A DNA stretch of 5,196 nt from Candidatus Moraniibacteriota bacterium (lineage in GTDB: Bacteria; Patescibacteriota; Minisyncoccia; Moranbacterales; DUUL01). The position numbers were made by a program, and so were the translations under genes. The stretch is taken from the NCBI GenBank assembly GCA_018399935.1, contig JAGYNP010000008.1:1-5196 (forward strand), written 5' to 3'. Under the pieces are notes generated by a model. It had not been told where the DNA came from. It searched no databases and saw only the letters and a list, made by a program, of their open reading frames with translations. Below are positions 1-5,196 of the stretch, one piece after another. Position 1 is the first letter of the stretch. Each line of letters opens with the position of its first letter.

Positions 1-120
1 TGGATTTAAAGTGACAACCCAAAAAGGTTTTGAGATTTTTATCTTATTTAAAGCATCAAAGCACTTATTTAAAATATCTTTCTGTGAATATTCTTTAATT
101 TTGACTCCAAAGATGTTCAT
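1..120 (-). CDS. WecG/TagA/CpsF family glycosyltransferase, N-terminal 40 residues (gene runs off the left edge)
   Basis: Only the first 40 codons are in the window; the gene continues beyond position 1. The visible protein starts MNIFGVKIKEYSQKDIL and ends with KPFWVVTLNP. This matches the start of the WecG/TagA/CpsF family: an opening 'GV.I' strand, a helix that begins after a short 'S.KDIL'-type stretch, and then a strand ending in a T-x-N-P motif (T37, N39, P40). Family members are membrane-associated enzymes that move an N-acetylmannosamine-type sugar onto an undecaprenyl-linked acceptor during wall or surface polysaccharide synthesis. The exact sugar cannot be told from this piece. The ATG lies one base after the stop codon of the upstream transporter gene, and no Shine-Dalgarno sequence precedes it, so translation probably depends on coupling. 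The family call rests on 40 residues and on start position, so it is probable rather than certain. Confidence 0.72.
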   Translation of the reverse strand, partial: MNIFGVKIKEYSQKDILNKCFDALNKIKISKPFWVVTLNP

Positions 121-121
121 T

Positions 122-1147
122 TTAATTAGAAGGAAATTTCTTATTCTGGTAATCTTTAAAAATCACATTTAATGCAGTGGCAAAAGGAATAGCAATCAGC
201 ATTCCCCAAAAACCCCAAAGAGTTAATCCTATCATCAAAACAACAATAATTACAATTGGGTCGAGACCAACAGTTTTATTCATTATTAAAGGAACAAAAA
301 CATAGCCTTCAATTTGTTGAATGACAATATATAAAATCCCAACTAATAAAGCCGTCCAAGGTGAAACAATCAAAGCCACCAAAACAGTTGGAACAAAGGC
401 AATGAATGGCCCAACAAATGGTATTATATTAAAAAATCCACCCAATACAGCTATTAATAAAGCATAAGGAACACTCAATAAAGACAAAACTAAAAACTCC
501 AAGGAAAAAACCAAAAAAGCCACTGTCAATTGACCAAGCAGCCAACCACCCATTTTGGTTTGAATTCTTTTAGTTAAGCCTAAAGCATAAGTTTTATGTT
601 TTTCTGGTAATACAAAACTGATAAAACCTCCCAAACCTTCTTTCTTAACTAGCAAGTAAAAAGCTAAGGCAAAAATTACGAAAGCTTTGAAAATCCCAAG
701 CACAAAAGAAAGTGAATTGGAAAAAAGACCAGAAATTGAACCGGTTAGCCAATTGGAAATATTATTTATTAATTCTTGAGTGCTAAGTTGAATATTGCTT
801 CCTATAATTAGGGAATTCAGATGAAGAATAAATTCATCAATACTTTGAAAATAACCAGGAATATTCTCGCCTAATTGCTTTATTTCAAAGGTCAAAATAG
901 GAATTGCCAAATAAAAACAAAGAGAAATTAAACCAAAAAAAGTAAAATATAGCACTCCAGCACTAGCCGCTCTGGGAAATTTTTTAGTTTCCAGTTTATT
1001 AACCAAGGGTTCTAGAGAACTGACAATTATTATTGAAACAAAGAGCATCACTAAAACTTCTTTTATTAGAAAAACTAGCCACAAACCTAAAATAATGGCA
1101 GTTATTTTCAACAAAGTGCTGGTTGAAATTTCAATAGTATTTTTCAT
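122..1147 (-). CDS. AI-2E family transporter (TqsA/PerM-like polytopic membrane protein)
   Basis: A 341-residue inner-membrane protein, close to the usual family length. Hydrophobic segments are visible at about residues 11-28, 30-45, 63-87, 146-167, 205-225, 228-260, 264-278 and 295-330. The large polar stretch at about 88-145 is the family's typical soluble insert between the early and late membrane segments. Family signatures are in the C-terminal half: GGWLLGQL (200-207), NIIPFVGPFIAFVP (240-253), then QQIEGYVFVPLIMNKTVGLDP (277-297), followed by WGFWGMLIAIPF (311-322). Members export the autoinducer AI-2 in some bacteria, but others act as ion transporters or have unknown substrates. No quorum-sensing gene is seen here, so the substrate is open. 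The start is one base after the M16 peptidase stop (TAA-T-ATG), and the stop is one base before the glycosyltransferase start, so it is the middle gene of an operon. Confidence 0.93.
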   Translation of the reverse strand: MKNTIEISTSTLLKITAIILGLWLVFLIKEVLVMLFVSIIIVSSLEPLVNKLETKKFPRAASAGVLYFTFFGLISLCFYLAIPILTFEIKQLGENIPGYFQSIDEFILHLNSLIIGSNIQLSTQELINNISNWLTGSISGLFSNSLSFVLGIFKAFVIFALAFYLLVKKEGLGGFISFVLPEKHKTYALGLTKRIQTKMGGWLLGQLTVAFLVFSLEFLVLSLLSVPYALLIAVLGGFFNIIPFVGPFIAFVPTVLVALIVSPWTALLVGILYIVIQQIEGYVFVPLIMNKTVGLDPIVIIVVLMIGLTLWGFWGMLIAIPFATALNVIFKDYQNKKFPSN

Positions 1148-1148
1148 A

Positions 1149-2423
1149 TTATTTTTTAAATGTCAAAAGTTTCTTATATTTTTCAATCTTTTCGTGAGGA
1201 CCAATAACAGTTAAATTCAAATTTTCATCTTTAAAAATTTCAAAAGCAATTTTTTGTAGATCCTCAGCAGTAACAGCATCAATCTTTTTGAAAATTTCTT
1301 GGGGTGATTTAATTTCTTTTCTAAATAATTCTTGGTTTCCTAAAAAAGAAGCTATGGCTGAAGAGGATTCCAATGACATAGTAGTAGTTCCTTTAATGTA
1401 TTCTTTAGCCTTAATAATTTCTTTTTCAGGGATTTTTTTATCAATAACTTTTTTAAATTCTTTTAAGATTAATTTAATAGTTTTTTCTAAATTTTTATGT
1501 TCGACTCCAGCATTGGCAAAAAAATAACCTGAATCAGTGTATTGATCAGAACCTGAAGAAACATAATATGTTAAACCTCTCTTCTCTCTCAATTCTTCAA
1601 ACATTCGACTACTCATTCCACCTCCTAAAATAGTGGCCAATAATGTAGTAACATGTCGATTTTCATCAAACATATCAACTGATTTAACTCCTAATATTAA
1701 ATGTGTTTGATCAGTTTTTTTGTTTTCAAGTTTTAATCGGGGGTTTTTTTGATTGTGAACAGTTGCTATTTTTTTAATTTTTTCTCTTTTTTCTATCTTT
1801 TCAAAAGTATTTTCAATTTTTTCTAAAGCGTTTTTTTGATTAAAATTACCAACAATGGTTATTACTGTTGATTGTGGGATATAAAAATTATTTAAATAAT
1901 TAATAAAATCTTTTCTTTTAAAATGATTAATATTATTAGTTGTACCTATAATGTTCCAACCAGCTGGTTGATTACCATAAAATAAATTTTCAAATAAATC
2001 CCATACATATCGCATTGGCATATCTTTATACATAGCCATTTCTTGAAGTATAACCCCTTTTTCTTTATCTATTTCTTTTTGTTCAAATTTAGAATTAAGA
2101 TAAATATCGCCAACCAAGTCTAACGCCATTTTAAAATGTTTTTTAGGAACTTTTACCCAATAACCAGTTTGCTCTTTTCCGGTGAAAGCATTGTATTCTC
2201 CACCCACTCCATCAAGTTCTTCGGCTATTATTTTAGCATTAGATCTTTTTTCTGTTCCCTTAAACATCATATGTTCTAAAAAATGAGAAATTCCGTTATT
2301 TTCAATAGTTTCATATTTAGAGCCAGCTTCTACTAAAATTTGAACTGTTACAGTTTCCGTTCCTTTACTAGGAGCCAATATTACTCGAGTTCCATTTTTG
2401 AGAATTCTTTTAATGTATTTCAT
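1149..2423 (-). CDS. M16 family zinc metallopeptidase (processing-peptidase/insulinase-like)
   Basis: A 424-residue M16 peptidase of the single-chain, two-domain bacterial size. The inverted zinc motif HFLEH is at residues 47-51 (H47 and H51 as ligands, E50 as catalytic base). The third zinc ligand is E128, exactly 76 residues after H51, as in the family's HxxEH-X76-E pattern; E121 is the other conserved glutamate of that helix. The second domain begins around residue 225 and carries GGGMSSRMFEELREKRGLTYYV (267-288), the conserved substrate-binding R/Y segment. All catalytic residues are intact, so it should be active. No signal peptide or membrane segment is visible, so it is predicted to be cytoplasmic unless exported by another route. 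Such enzymes degrade or trim short peptides in a closed chamber. It is the first gene of the operon with the AI-2E transporter and glycosyltransferase. The upstream region has no Shine-Dalgarno sequence; the ATG is supported by alignment of the opening 'KRILKNGTRVI' strand with family N termini. Confidence 0.95.
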   Translation of the reverse strand: MKYIKRILKNGTRVILAPSKGTETVTVQILVEAGSKYETIENNGISHFLEHMMFKGTEKRSNAKIIAEELDGVGGEYNAFTGKEQTGYWVKVPKKHFKMALDLVGDIYLNSKFEQKEIDKEKGVILQEMAMYKDMPMRYVWDLFENLFYGNQPAGWNIIGTTNNINHFKRKDFINYLNNFYIPQSTVITIVGNFNQKNALEKIENTFEKIEKREKIKKIATVHNQKNPRLKLENKKTDQTHLILGVKSVDMFDENRHVTTLLATILGGGMSSRMFEELREKRGLTYYVSSGSDQYTDSGYFFANAGVEHKNLEKTIKLILKEFKKVIDKKIPEKEIIKAKEYIKGTTTMSLESSSAIASFLGNQELFRKEIKSPQEIFKKIDAVTAEDLQKIAFEIFKDENLNLTVIGPHEKIEKYKKLLTFKK

Positions 2424-2518
2424 TATTTTTTAGTTTATTCTTTTTAAAAATTAATAAAAGGATTTGATAAGAAACAAGGAATAAAAAGTGAGAAGTAAAA
2501 AATGCTTACACAATAAAA

Positions 2519-2535
2519 ATTTTGATTTTCAAAAT
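2519..2535 (-). terminator. Weak hairpin with T-run downstream of NIF3, possible terminator
   Basis: On the minus strand ATTTTGA (2535-2529), loop AAA, and TCAAAAT (2525-2519) form a perfect 7-bp stem followed by four more T (2518-2515). It lies about 46 bases after the NIF3 stop, which is a sensible position. The stem has only one G-C pair, so it would be weak, and such hairpins arise by chance in AT-rich spacers. Confidence 0.3.
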
Positions 2536-2540
2536 AATAA

Positions 2541-2577
2541 AATTCTCACCTCGTAATTAATAATTCTTACCTCGTAA
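2541..2577. repeat. Two near-identical 16-bp direct repeats, 21 bp apart
   Basis: On the minus strand TTACGAGGTAAGAATT (2577-2562) and TTACGAGGTGAGAATT (2556-2541) match at 15 of 16 positions. Their start-to-start spacing is 21 bases, about two turns of the helix. The first copy starts three bases after the NIF3 stop codon. A seven-base piece (GTGAGAA) recurs in the opposite orientation at 2488-2494. They may be paired protein-binding sites or the remnant of a short tandem repeat array; the sequence alone does not decide. Confidence 0.6.
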
Positions 2578-2580
2578 CTT

Positions 2581-3522
2581 TTATTTGTTTCTTGAAAATC
2601 TAGTTAAGCCTCCAAAAGGAATTATTTCAATATTCCTTTTTTCTAACTCGTCAAGAACAATATTCATTCCGATTGAATCAGAAGATATATGACCAGCTAC
2701 TACTACGTTAATATTTGCTTTCTCTGCGCTTTTTCGATGATTTTCACTTTGATGCATTCCTATTATTGTTCCAATTCCAACATTGGCCATAGCCTGATAA
2801 ATTTCTTTCGAACCTTCTGTTCCTCCTGTCATTTCCGAAACTACTATTTTACCACAACGACTTTGAGGTGTTCCTGCAAATAGAACTGGACCGACCGTTC
2901 TTCTTTTAGCTTCTTGATATTCTGGTATTTTCATTAAAGTTTTAATAATATCTTTTACATATCGAGGTTTAGCACTTTGAACAGCCTTTGTGATTAATTG
3001 AGCCACACAGTTATCGGCAGGAGTGTGAATATTAATTAAATTTATATTTAACAATTTAGCAGCATCTACGATACTATAATGATTAGCAGGATTAATCCCC
3101 CTAGAAACCTCCGAGATTCTTTTATGGGTTAATTTTTCAGCGATAGTAACAGGCACTCCAAATTTTTCATAAGCATCAACTTGCAAGCTCATTACATCAT
3201 CTAATTTACTTAGAGCTTTACCAATTGGATGGTGATTAATTATTAAGTCAATTCCCAATTCTTTTGCTAGAAGAAGTCCCCCAATTGTTACATCAATTCC
3301 GGCTAAAACTTTTTTAATTTCTTTTTTATTATCATGATGAATGGCAGAATCAGCATAGGGATTAACTAATTCTTTTTTGTCAAAATATTGTCTTTCATCT
3401 TTGGGAAGTTCTTCAAAATTATCTTTTTTTCTCTTTAAAAATTCATTGATTTCTTTTTTAGTTCTGAAATCATTCTCTATTCCCTTCTTTATGCTTAAAT
3501 CAAAAATTTCCTTGACTTTCAT
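2581..3522 (-). CDS. NIF3-family (Nif3-like dinuclear metal centre) protein
   Basis: A 313-residue protein of the NIF3/YbgI family, cytoplasmic, with no signal peptide or membrane segment. Family landmarks: AGIDVT (74-79), the metal-binding pair in INHHPIG (H97, H98), IHTPADN (165-171) with D170 as the bridging ligand, GPVLFAGT (211-218), and AGHISSD (276-282) near the C terminus. H278 matches the conserved late histidine, and the glutamate usually found four residues later is here an aspartate (D282). The first 65 or so residues are a charged, helical extension ending in NPYADSAIHHDN; this makes the protein longer than the compact YbgI type (about 250). It lacks the PII-like insert of the roughly 370-residue forms. 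Family function is unsettled: some members are annotated as type 2 GTP cyclohydrolase I, others as metal-handling proteins. It has its own promoter and is flanked by terminator-like hairpins, so it looks like a single-gene unit, with possible read-through into the M16 operon. Confidence 0.92.
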   Translation of the reverse strand: MKVKEIFDLSIKKGIENDFRTKKEINEFLKRKKDNFEELPKDERQYFDKKELVNPYADSAIHHDNKKEIKKVLAGIDVTIGGLLLAKELGIDLIINHHPIGKALSKLDDVMSLQVDAYEKFGVPVTIAEKLTHKRISEVSRGINPANHYSIVDAAKLLNINLINIHTPADNCVAQLITKAVQSAKPRYVKDIIKTLMKIPEYQEAKRRTVGPVLFAGTPQSRCGKIVVSEMTGGTEGSKEIYQAMANVGIGTIIGMHQSENHRKSAEKANINVVVAGHISSDSIGMNIVLDELEKRNIEIIPFGGLTRFSRNK

Positions 3523-3553
3523 TCTTAAATTTTATTAATTATTATTTATCCTA

Positions 3554-3582
3554 ATACTATCATTTAAGAAGTCTTCTTTCAA
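3554..3582 (-). promoter_or_regulatory. Sigma-70-type promoter with extended -10, driving NIF3
   Basis: On the minus strand a -35 of TTGAAA (3582-3577, five of six to consensus) is followed by a 17-base spacer and a -10 of TAGTAT (3559-3554, four of six). The -10 is preceded by TGA (3562-3560), giving the extended TGn motif. Transcription would start near 3548-3546, leaving a leader of about 25 bases before the NIF3 ATG at 3522. The leader holds no clear Shine-Dalgarno sequence. This is the best promoter in the window. Confidence 0.65.
3566..3578. promoter_or_regulatory. 13-bp palindrome inside the NIF3 promoter, possible operator
   Basis: The minus strand reads AAGAAGACTTCTT, a perfect inverted repeat of 6-bp arms around one central base. 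It overlaps the end of the -35 and most of the spacer, which is where a repressor would block polymerase. No regulator gene is nearby, and a palindrome of this length could occur by chance. Confidence 0.3.
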
Positions 3583-3585
3583 GCT

Positions 3586-3614
3586 AAAAACCAATTCACA
3601 AAGAATTGGTTTTT
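3586..3614. terminator. Strong two-way intrinsic terminator between DUF4012 and NIF3
   Basis: The arms AAAAACCAATTC (3586-3597) and GAATTGGTTTTT (3603-3614) form a perfect 12-bp stem with a 5-base loop. Each strand has an A-tract before and a T-tract at the end of the hairpin, so it can work in both directions. For minus-strand transcription it lies about 136 bases after the DUF4012 stop, and ends only three bases before the -35 of the NIF3 promoter. It therefore separates the two transcription units. Confidence 0.78.
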
Positions 3615-3698
3615 AAAAAAAGGATAAATTTAATAGTTCTTATTTCAAACTCTATTTTTTTTATTAAATTTAAGACATAAATTATTGGACTCATTCAG

Positions 3699-3720
3699 AA
3701 AACAAACTATAAAAAGTTTG
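3699..3720 (-). terminator. Small hairpin with T-run just after DUF4012
   Basis: On the minus strand CAAACT (3720-3715), loop TTTTAT, and AGTTTG (3708-3703) form a 6-bp stem followed by TTTT (3702-3699). It begins about 30 bases after the DUF4012 stop. Past one mismatch, the preceding A-tract could add three A-T pairs with this T-run. It would be a first, weaker terminator before the strong one at 3586-3614. Confidence 0.42.
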
Positions 3721-3749
3721 ATTTTTAGTCTAAATTCTTTAAACAGCTT

Positions 3750-5165
3750 TTATTTCAAAGCCCAATCTTCTTTGCTAGCTATAGTTTTTGACCAAACTTG
3801 ACCATTTTTATTAATAAATTTTATTTCACCTTTAATTTCATTAATACCAGATTGTTTTTGAATAATTAAATTATAATCTTCAAAAGATATTCTTTCCGGT
3901 AATTGATATTCAAACCAATAAGTTTTAGTTTGATTAATTGGAATTTGAACTAAAGTTCCAAAAGTTTTTTTGTTAAATTCTTCAGTAAATTTAACAGGGT
4001 GATGATTATTGGATTCTAATAACCAACTTTCAATTGGAGTATAAATTCTTAGAAAACTTTGATAATCATTAGTCATCCAATCTTTAACCTTAGCACTGTT
4101 AGTGTAAGTTACTTCTAATTTAGCCAAAGGTTTTTCAGGTCTAAAATCAACCTGATATTTAAACATCCTAATAATATGGGGATCAGTTTTGTAAGAAGCT
4201 AAATTAGCATCTACTATCATCAAATAGTCTTTAGGAGCATCTTCTATCACCTCTCCATCCCAATCCATCTTAACAATTTCATCTTGAATTTTGGGGTTAG
4301 AGAAATTTAACATAATATCTTTTTGATCTAAATGATCTTCCAAGCGCAATAAAAGATTCTTCTTTTCGGTCAAATTCAAATTTTGAACTTTTCTTAAAAT
4401 CTCTTTAGCTAAATATTTCATTACATATTTTCTTTTACCTTTTTCTATATTTTGTTCTTTGTAACCTTTCTCTACCTGATATTCCAATTTGGTAATAGCA
4501 TTTTTATTATTATATTCTCCTGGATAGCCATTCAAAGATACTGGTCCGGTGAATTCCAAAAAAGAATTCAAAAGCTCCGTAGAAACTGCTATTACCCCAT
4601 TAAAATTTTCACTACCTCCTTGATATTGATAGAACTCAATAGCTTTTTTAGCATTGGTCGGAAAATCGGGAAACCAGTTACTATCTCTCATTTCCCAATG
4701 CTTAATAGCTAAAGTTTCACCCATTGGATAAGGAGGAATCACTTCAGTTGAGGAACGACTATCAAAGACGTTGGTGTCATGAACATCTATTTCAATGACC
4801 TGACCTTTTTTAAGTTTTAAAATACCAAAAGATCCAATATACCCACCTCCGGGTCGCAGTTCCATATTATTTTGAAACAAAATCAAAAAAGTTTGAATTT
4901 CTTGAGTTTCTTTTAATAAATTAGCTATTTTAAATATCGATTGAAGTTCTTCTTTCTGCTTATCCTCAATTGGAGCGATCTTTAAAACAGGACTTAAAAT
5001 ATTAGCCAACCTGATCCAATCAGAATTTTTATATTCCCAAAAAATAAACCAACCAAATAAAAAAGAAATTGAAATTGACCAAAAAACCAACCAAAATTTC
5101 CAACTTCTTTGGAGCGGTTGTCTTTTAATTCTTTTTGAATTGTTATTAAAATTTAAATTATTCAT
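3750..5165 (-). CDS. DUF4012 domain membrane-anchored extracytoplasmic protein
   Basis: A 471-residue protein. A basic N terminus (KRIKRQPLQR, 11-20) precedes one membrane segment at about 22-43, so by the positive-inside rule the remaining 430 residues lie outside the membrane. There is no cleavage site, so it should stay anchored. The DUF4012 core follows: LFQNNMELRPGGGYIGSFG (96-114), HDTNVFD (129-135), the W-E-M-R-D-S-N-W-F-P-D-F-P stretch (157-169), NFNGVIAVSTELLNSFLEFTGPVSL (187-211), and KNAITKLEYQ (221-230). The C-terminal part (about 335-465) looks beta-rich, with strands such as AKLEVTYTNS and KTYWFEYQLP, and is likely a separate beta-sandwich domain. The family's function is unknown; in Patescibacteria such genes are often near surface polysaccharide genes, which fits the window's glycosyltransferase but proves nothing. 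It appears shorter than the 600-plus-residue members I recall. No other methionine lies near the start, so this ATG is preferred. It is the first gene in the window, and what lies upstream is not visible. Confidence 0.88.
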   Translation of the reverse strand: MNNLNFNNNSKRIKRQPLQRSWKFWLVFWSISISFLFGWFIFWEYKNSDWIRLANILSPVLKIAPIEDKQKEELQSIFKIANLLKETQEIQTFLILFQNNMELRPGGGYIGSFGILKLKKGQVIEIDVHDTNVFDSRSSTEVIPPYPMGETLAIKHWEMRDSNWFPDFPTNAKKAIEFYQYQGGSENFNGVIAVSTELLNSFLEFTGPVSLNGYPGEYNNKNAITKLEYQVEKGYKEQNIEKGKRKYVMKYLAKEILRKVQNLNLTEKKNLLLRLEDHLDQKDIMLNFSNPKIQDEIVKMDWDGEVIEDAPKDYLMIVDANLASYKTDPHIIRMFKYQVDFRPEKPLAKLEVTYTNSAKVKDWMTNDYQSFLRIYTPIESWLLESNNHHPVKFTEEFNKKTFGTLVQIPINQTKTYWFEYQLPERISFEDYNLIIQKQSGINEIKGEIKFINKNGQVWSKTIASKEDWALK

Positions 5166-5196
5166 AATATTATATAAATTTAATATATTTAAATCT

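Larger units (their letters stand above)
2424..2580 (-). promoter_or_regulatory. Intergenic leader of the M16 operon; only a weak promoter candidate
   Basis: These 157 bases must hold the promoter of the M16 operon unless it is read through from NIF3. On the minus strand the best pair I find is TTGTTT (2477-2472) with TATTAA (2456-2451), spaced only 15 bases, which is a poor match. No Shine-Dalgarno sequence precedes the ATG. The segment also contains the direct repeats and hairpin described separately. With no strong promoter and only a weak terminator before it, read-through from the NIF3 promoter is a real possibility. Confidence 0.2.

Noticed and set aside
122..1147. Quorum-sensing locus suggested by the AI-2E family name
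   Set aside because: No luxS or Lsr-type gene is in the window, and many AI-2E family members do not handle AI-2. The name alone does not support signalling.
1288..1527. Plus-strand open frame of 79 codons opposite the M16 peptidase
   Set aside because: It lies wholly antisense to a clear M16 coding region, its product shows no recognisable family or motif, and no promoter or binding site was seen for it.
2541..2577. CRISPR array or attachment site at the direct repeats
   Set aside because: There are only two copies, with a 5-base gap between them, no spacer-sized intervals, and no cas, integrase or transposase gene in the window.
2689..2883. Plus-strand open frame of 64 codons opposite NIF3
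   Set aside because: The product is rich in Tyr, Cys, Phe and Ser in the way antisense reading of an AT-rich gene produces; NIF3 is clearly the real gene here.
4452..4712. Plus-strand open frame of 86 codons opposite DUF4012
   Set aside because: It is fully inside and antisense to the conserved DUF4012 core. Its hydrophobic look comes from reading A/T-rich codons backwards.
1..5196. Alternative genetic code (TGA read as Gly, as in some Patescibacteria)
   Set aside because: All four complete proteins run full length under the standard reading with intact family motifs and end in TAA, so no recoding is needed.

Overview
This is an ordinary-looking stretch of a strongly AT-rich bacterial genome (roughly 30% G+C by eye). 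It carries five protein genes, all on the minus strand, and no RNA gene, mobile element or CRISPR array. Three things suggest a Candidate Phyla Radiation (Patescibacteria, Parcubacteria-like) organism: a DUF4012 protein of the type common there, a NIF3 protein of the roughly 310-residue type, and short AT-rich intergenic spacers. Other signs do not contradict this: every complete gene starts with ATG and ends with TAA, and none has a clear Shine-Dalgarno sequence. The lineage is an inference from protein style, not a proof.

Layout, read along the minus strand from the right edge. A membrane-anchored DUF4012 protein (5165 to 3750) comes first. It is followed by a 227-base spacer with a small hairpin, a strong two-way intrinsic terminator, and a good sigma-70-type promoter with an extended -10. 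That promoter drives a NIF3-family metal-binding protein (3522 to 2581). Next is a 157-base spacer with two near-identical 16-base direct repeats and a weak hairpin. After it comes a tightly packed three-gene operon: an M16 zinc peptidase (2423 to 1149), an AI-2E family membrane transporter (1147 to 122), and the first 40 codons of a WecG/TagA/CpsF-type glycosyltransferase (120 to the left edge). The two junctions in this operon are both TAA-N-ATG, which suggests translational coupling.

How the genes fit together. DUF4012, AI-2E and WecG/TagA/CpsF proteins all belong to or act at the cell envelope, so the region has an envelope and surface-glycan flavour. NIF3 appears to be a separately transcribed housekeeping gene. 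I see no convincing evidence for a new defence or mobile system. The points most worth a second look are the composition of the M16/AI-2E/glycosyltransferase operon, the direct repeats after NIF3, and the palindrome inside the NIF3 promoter.
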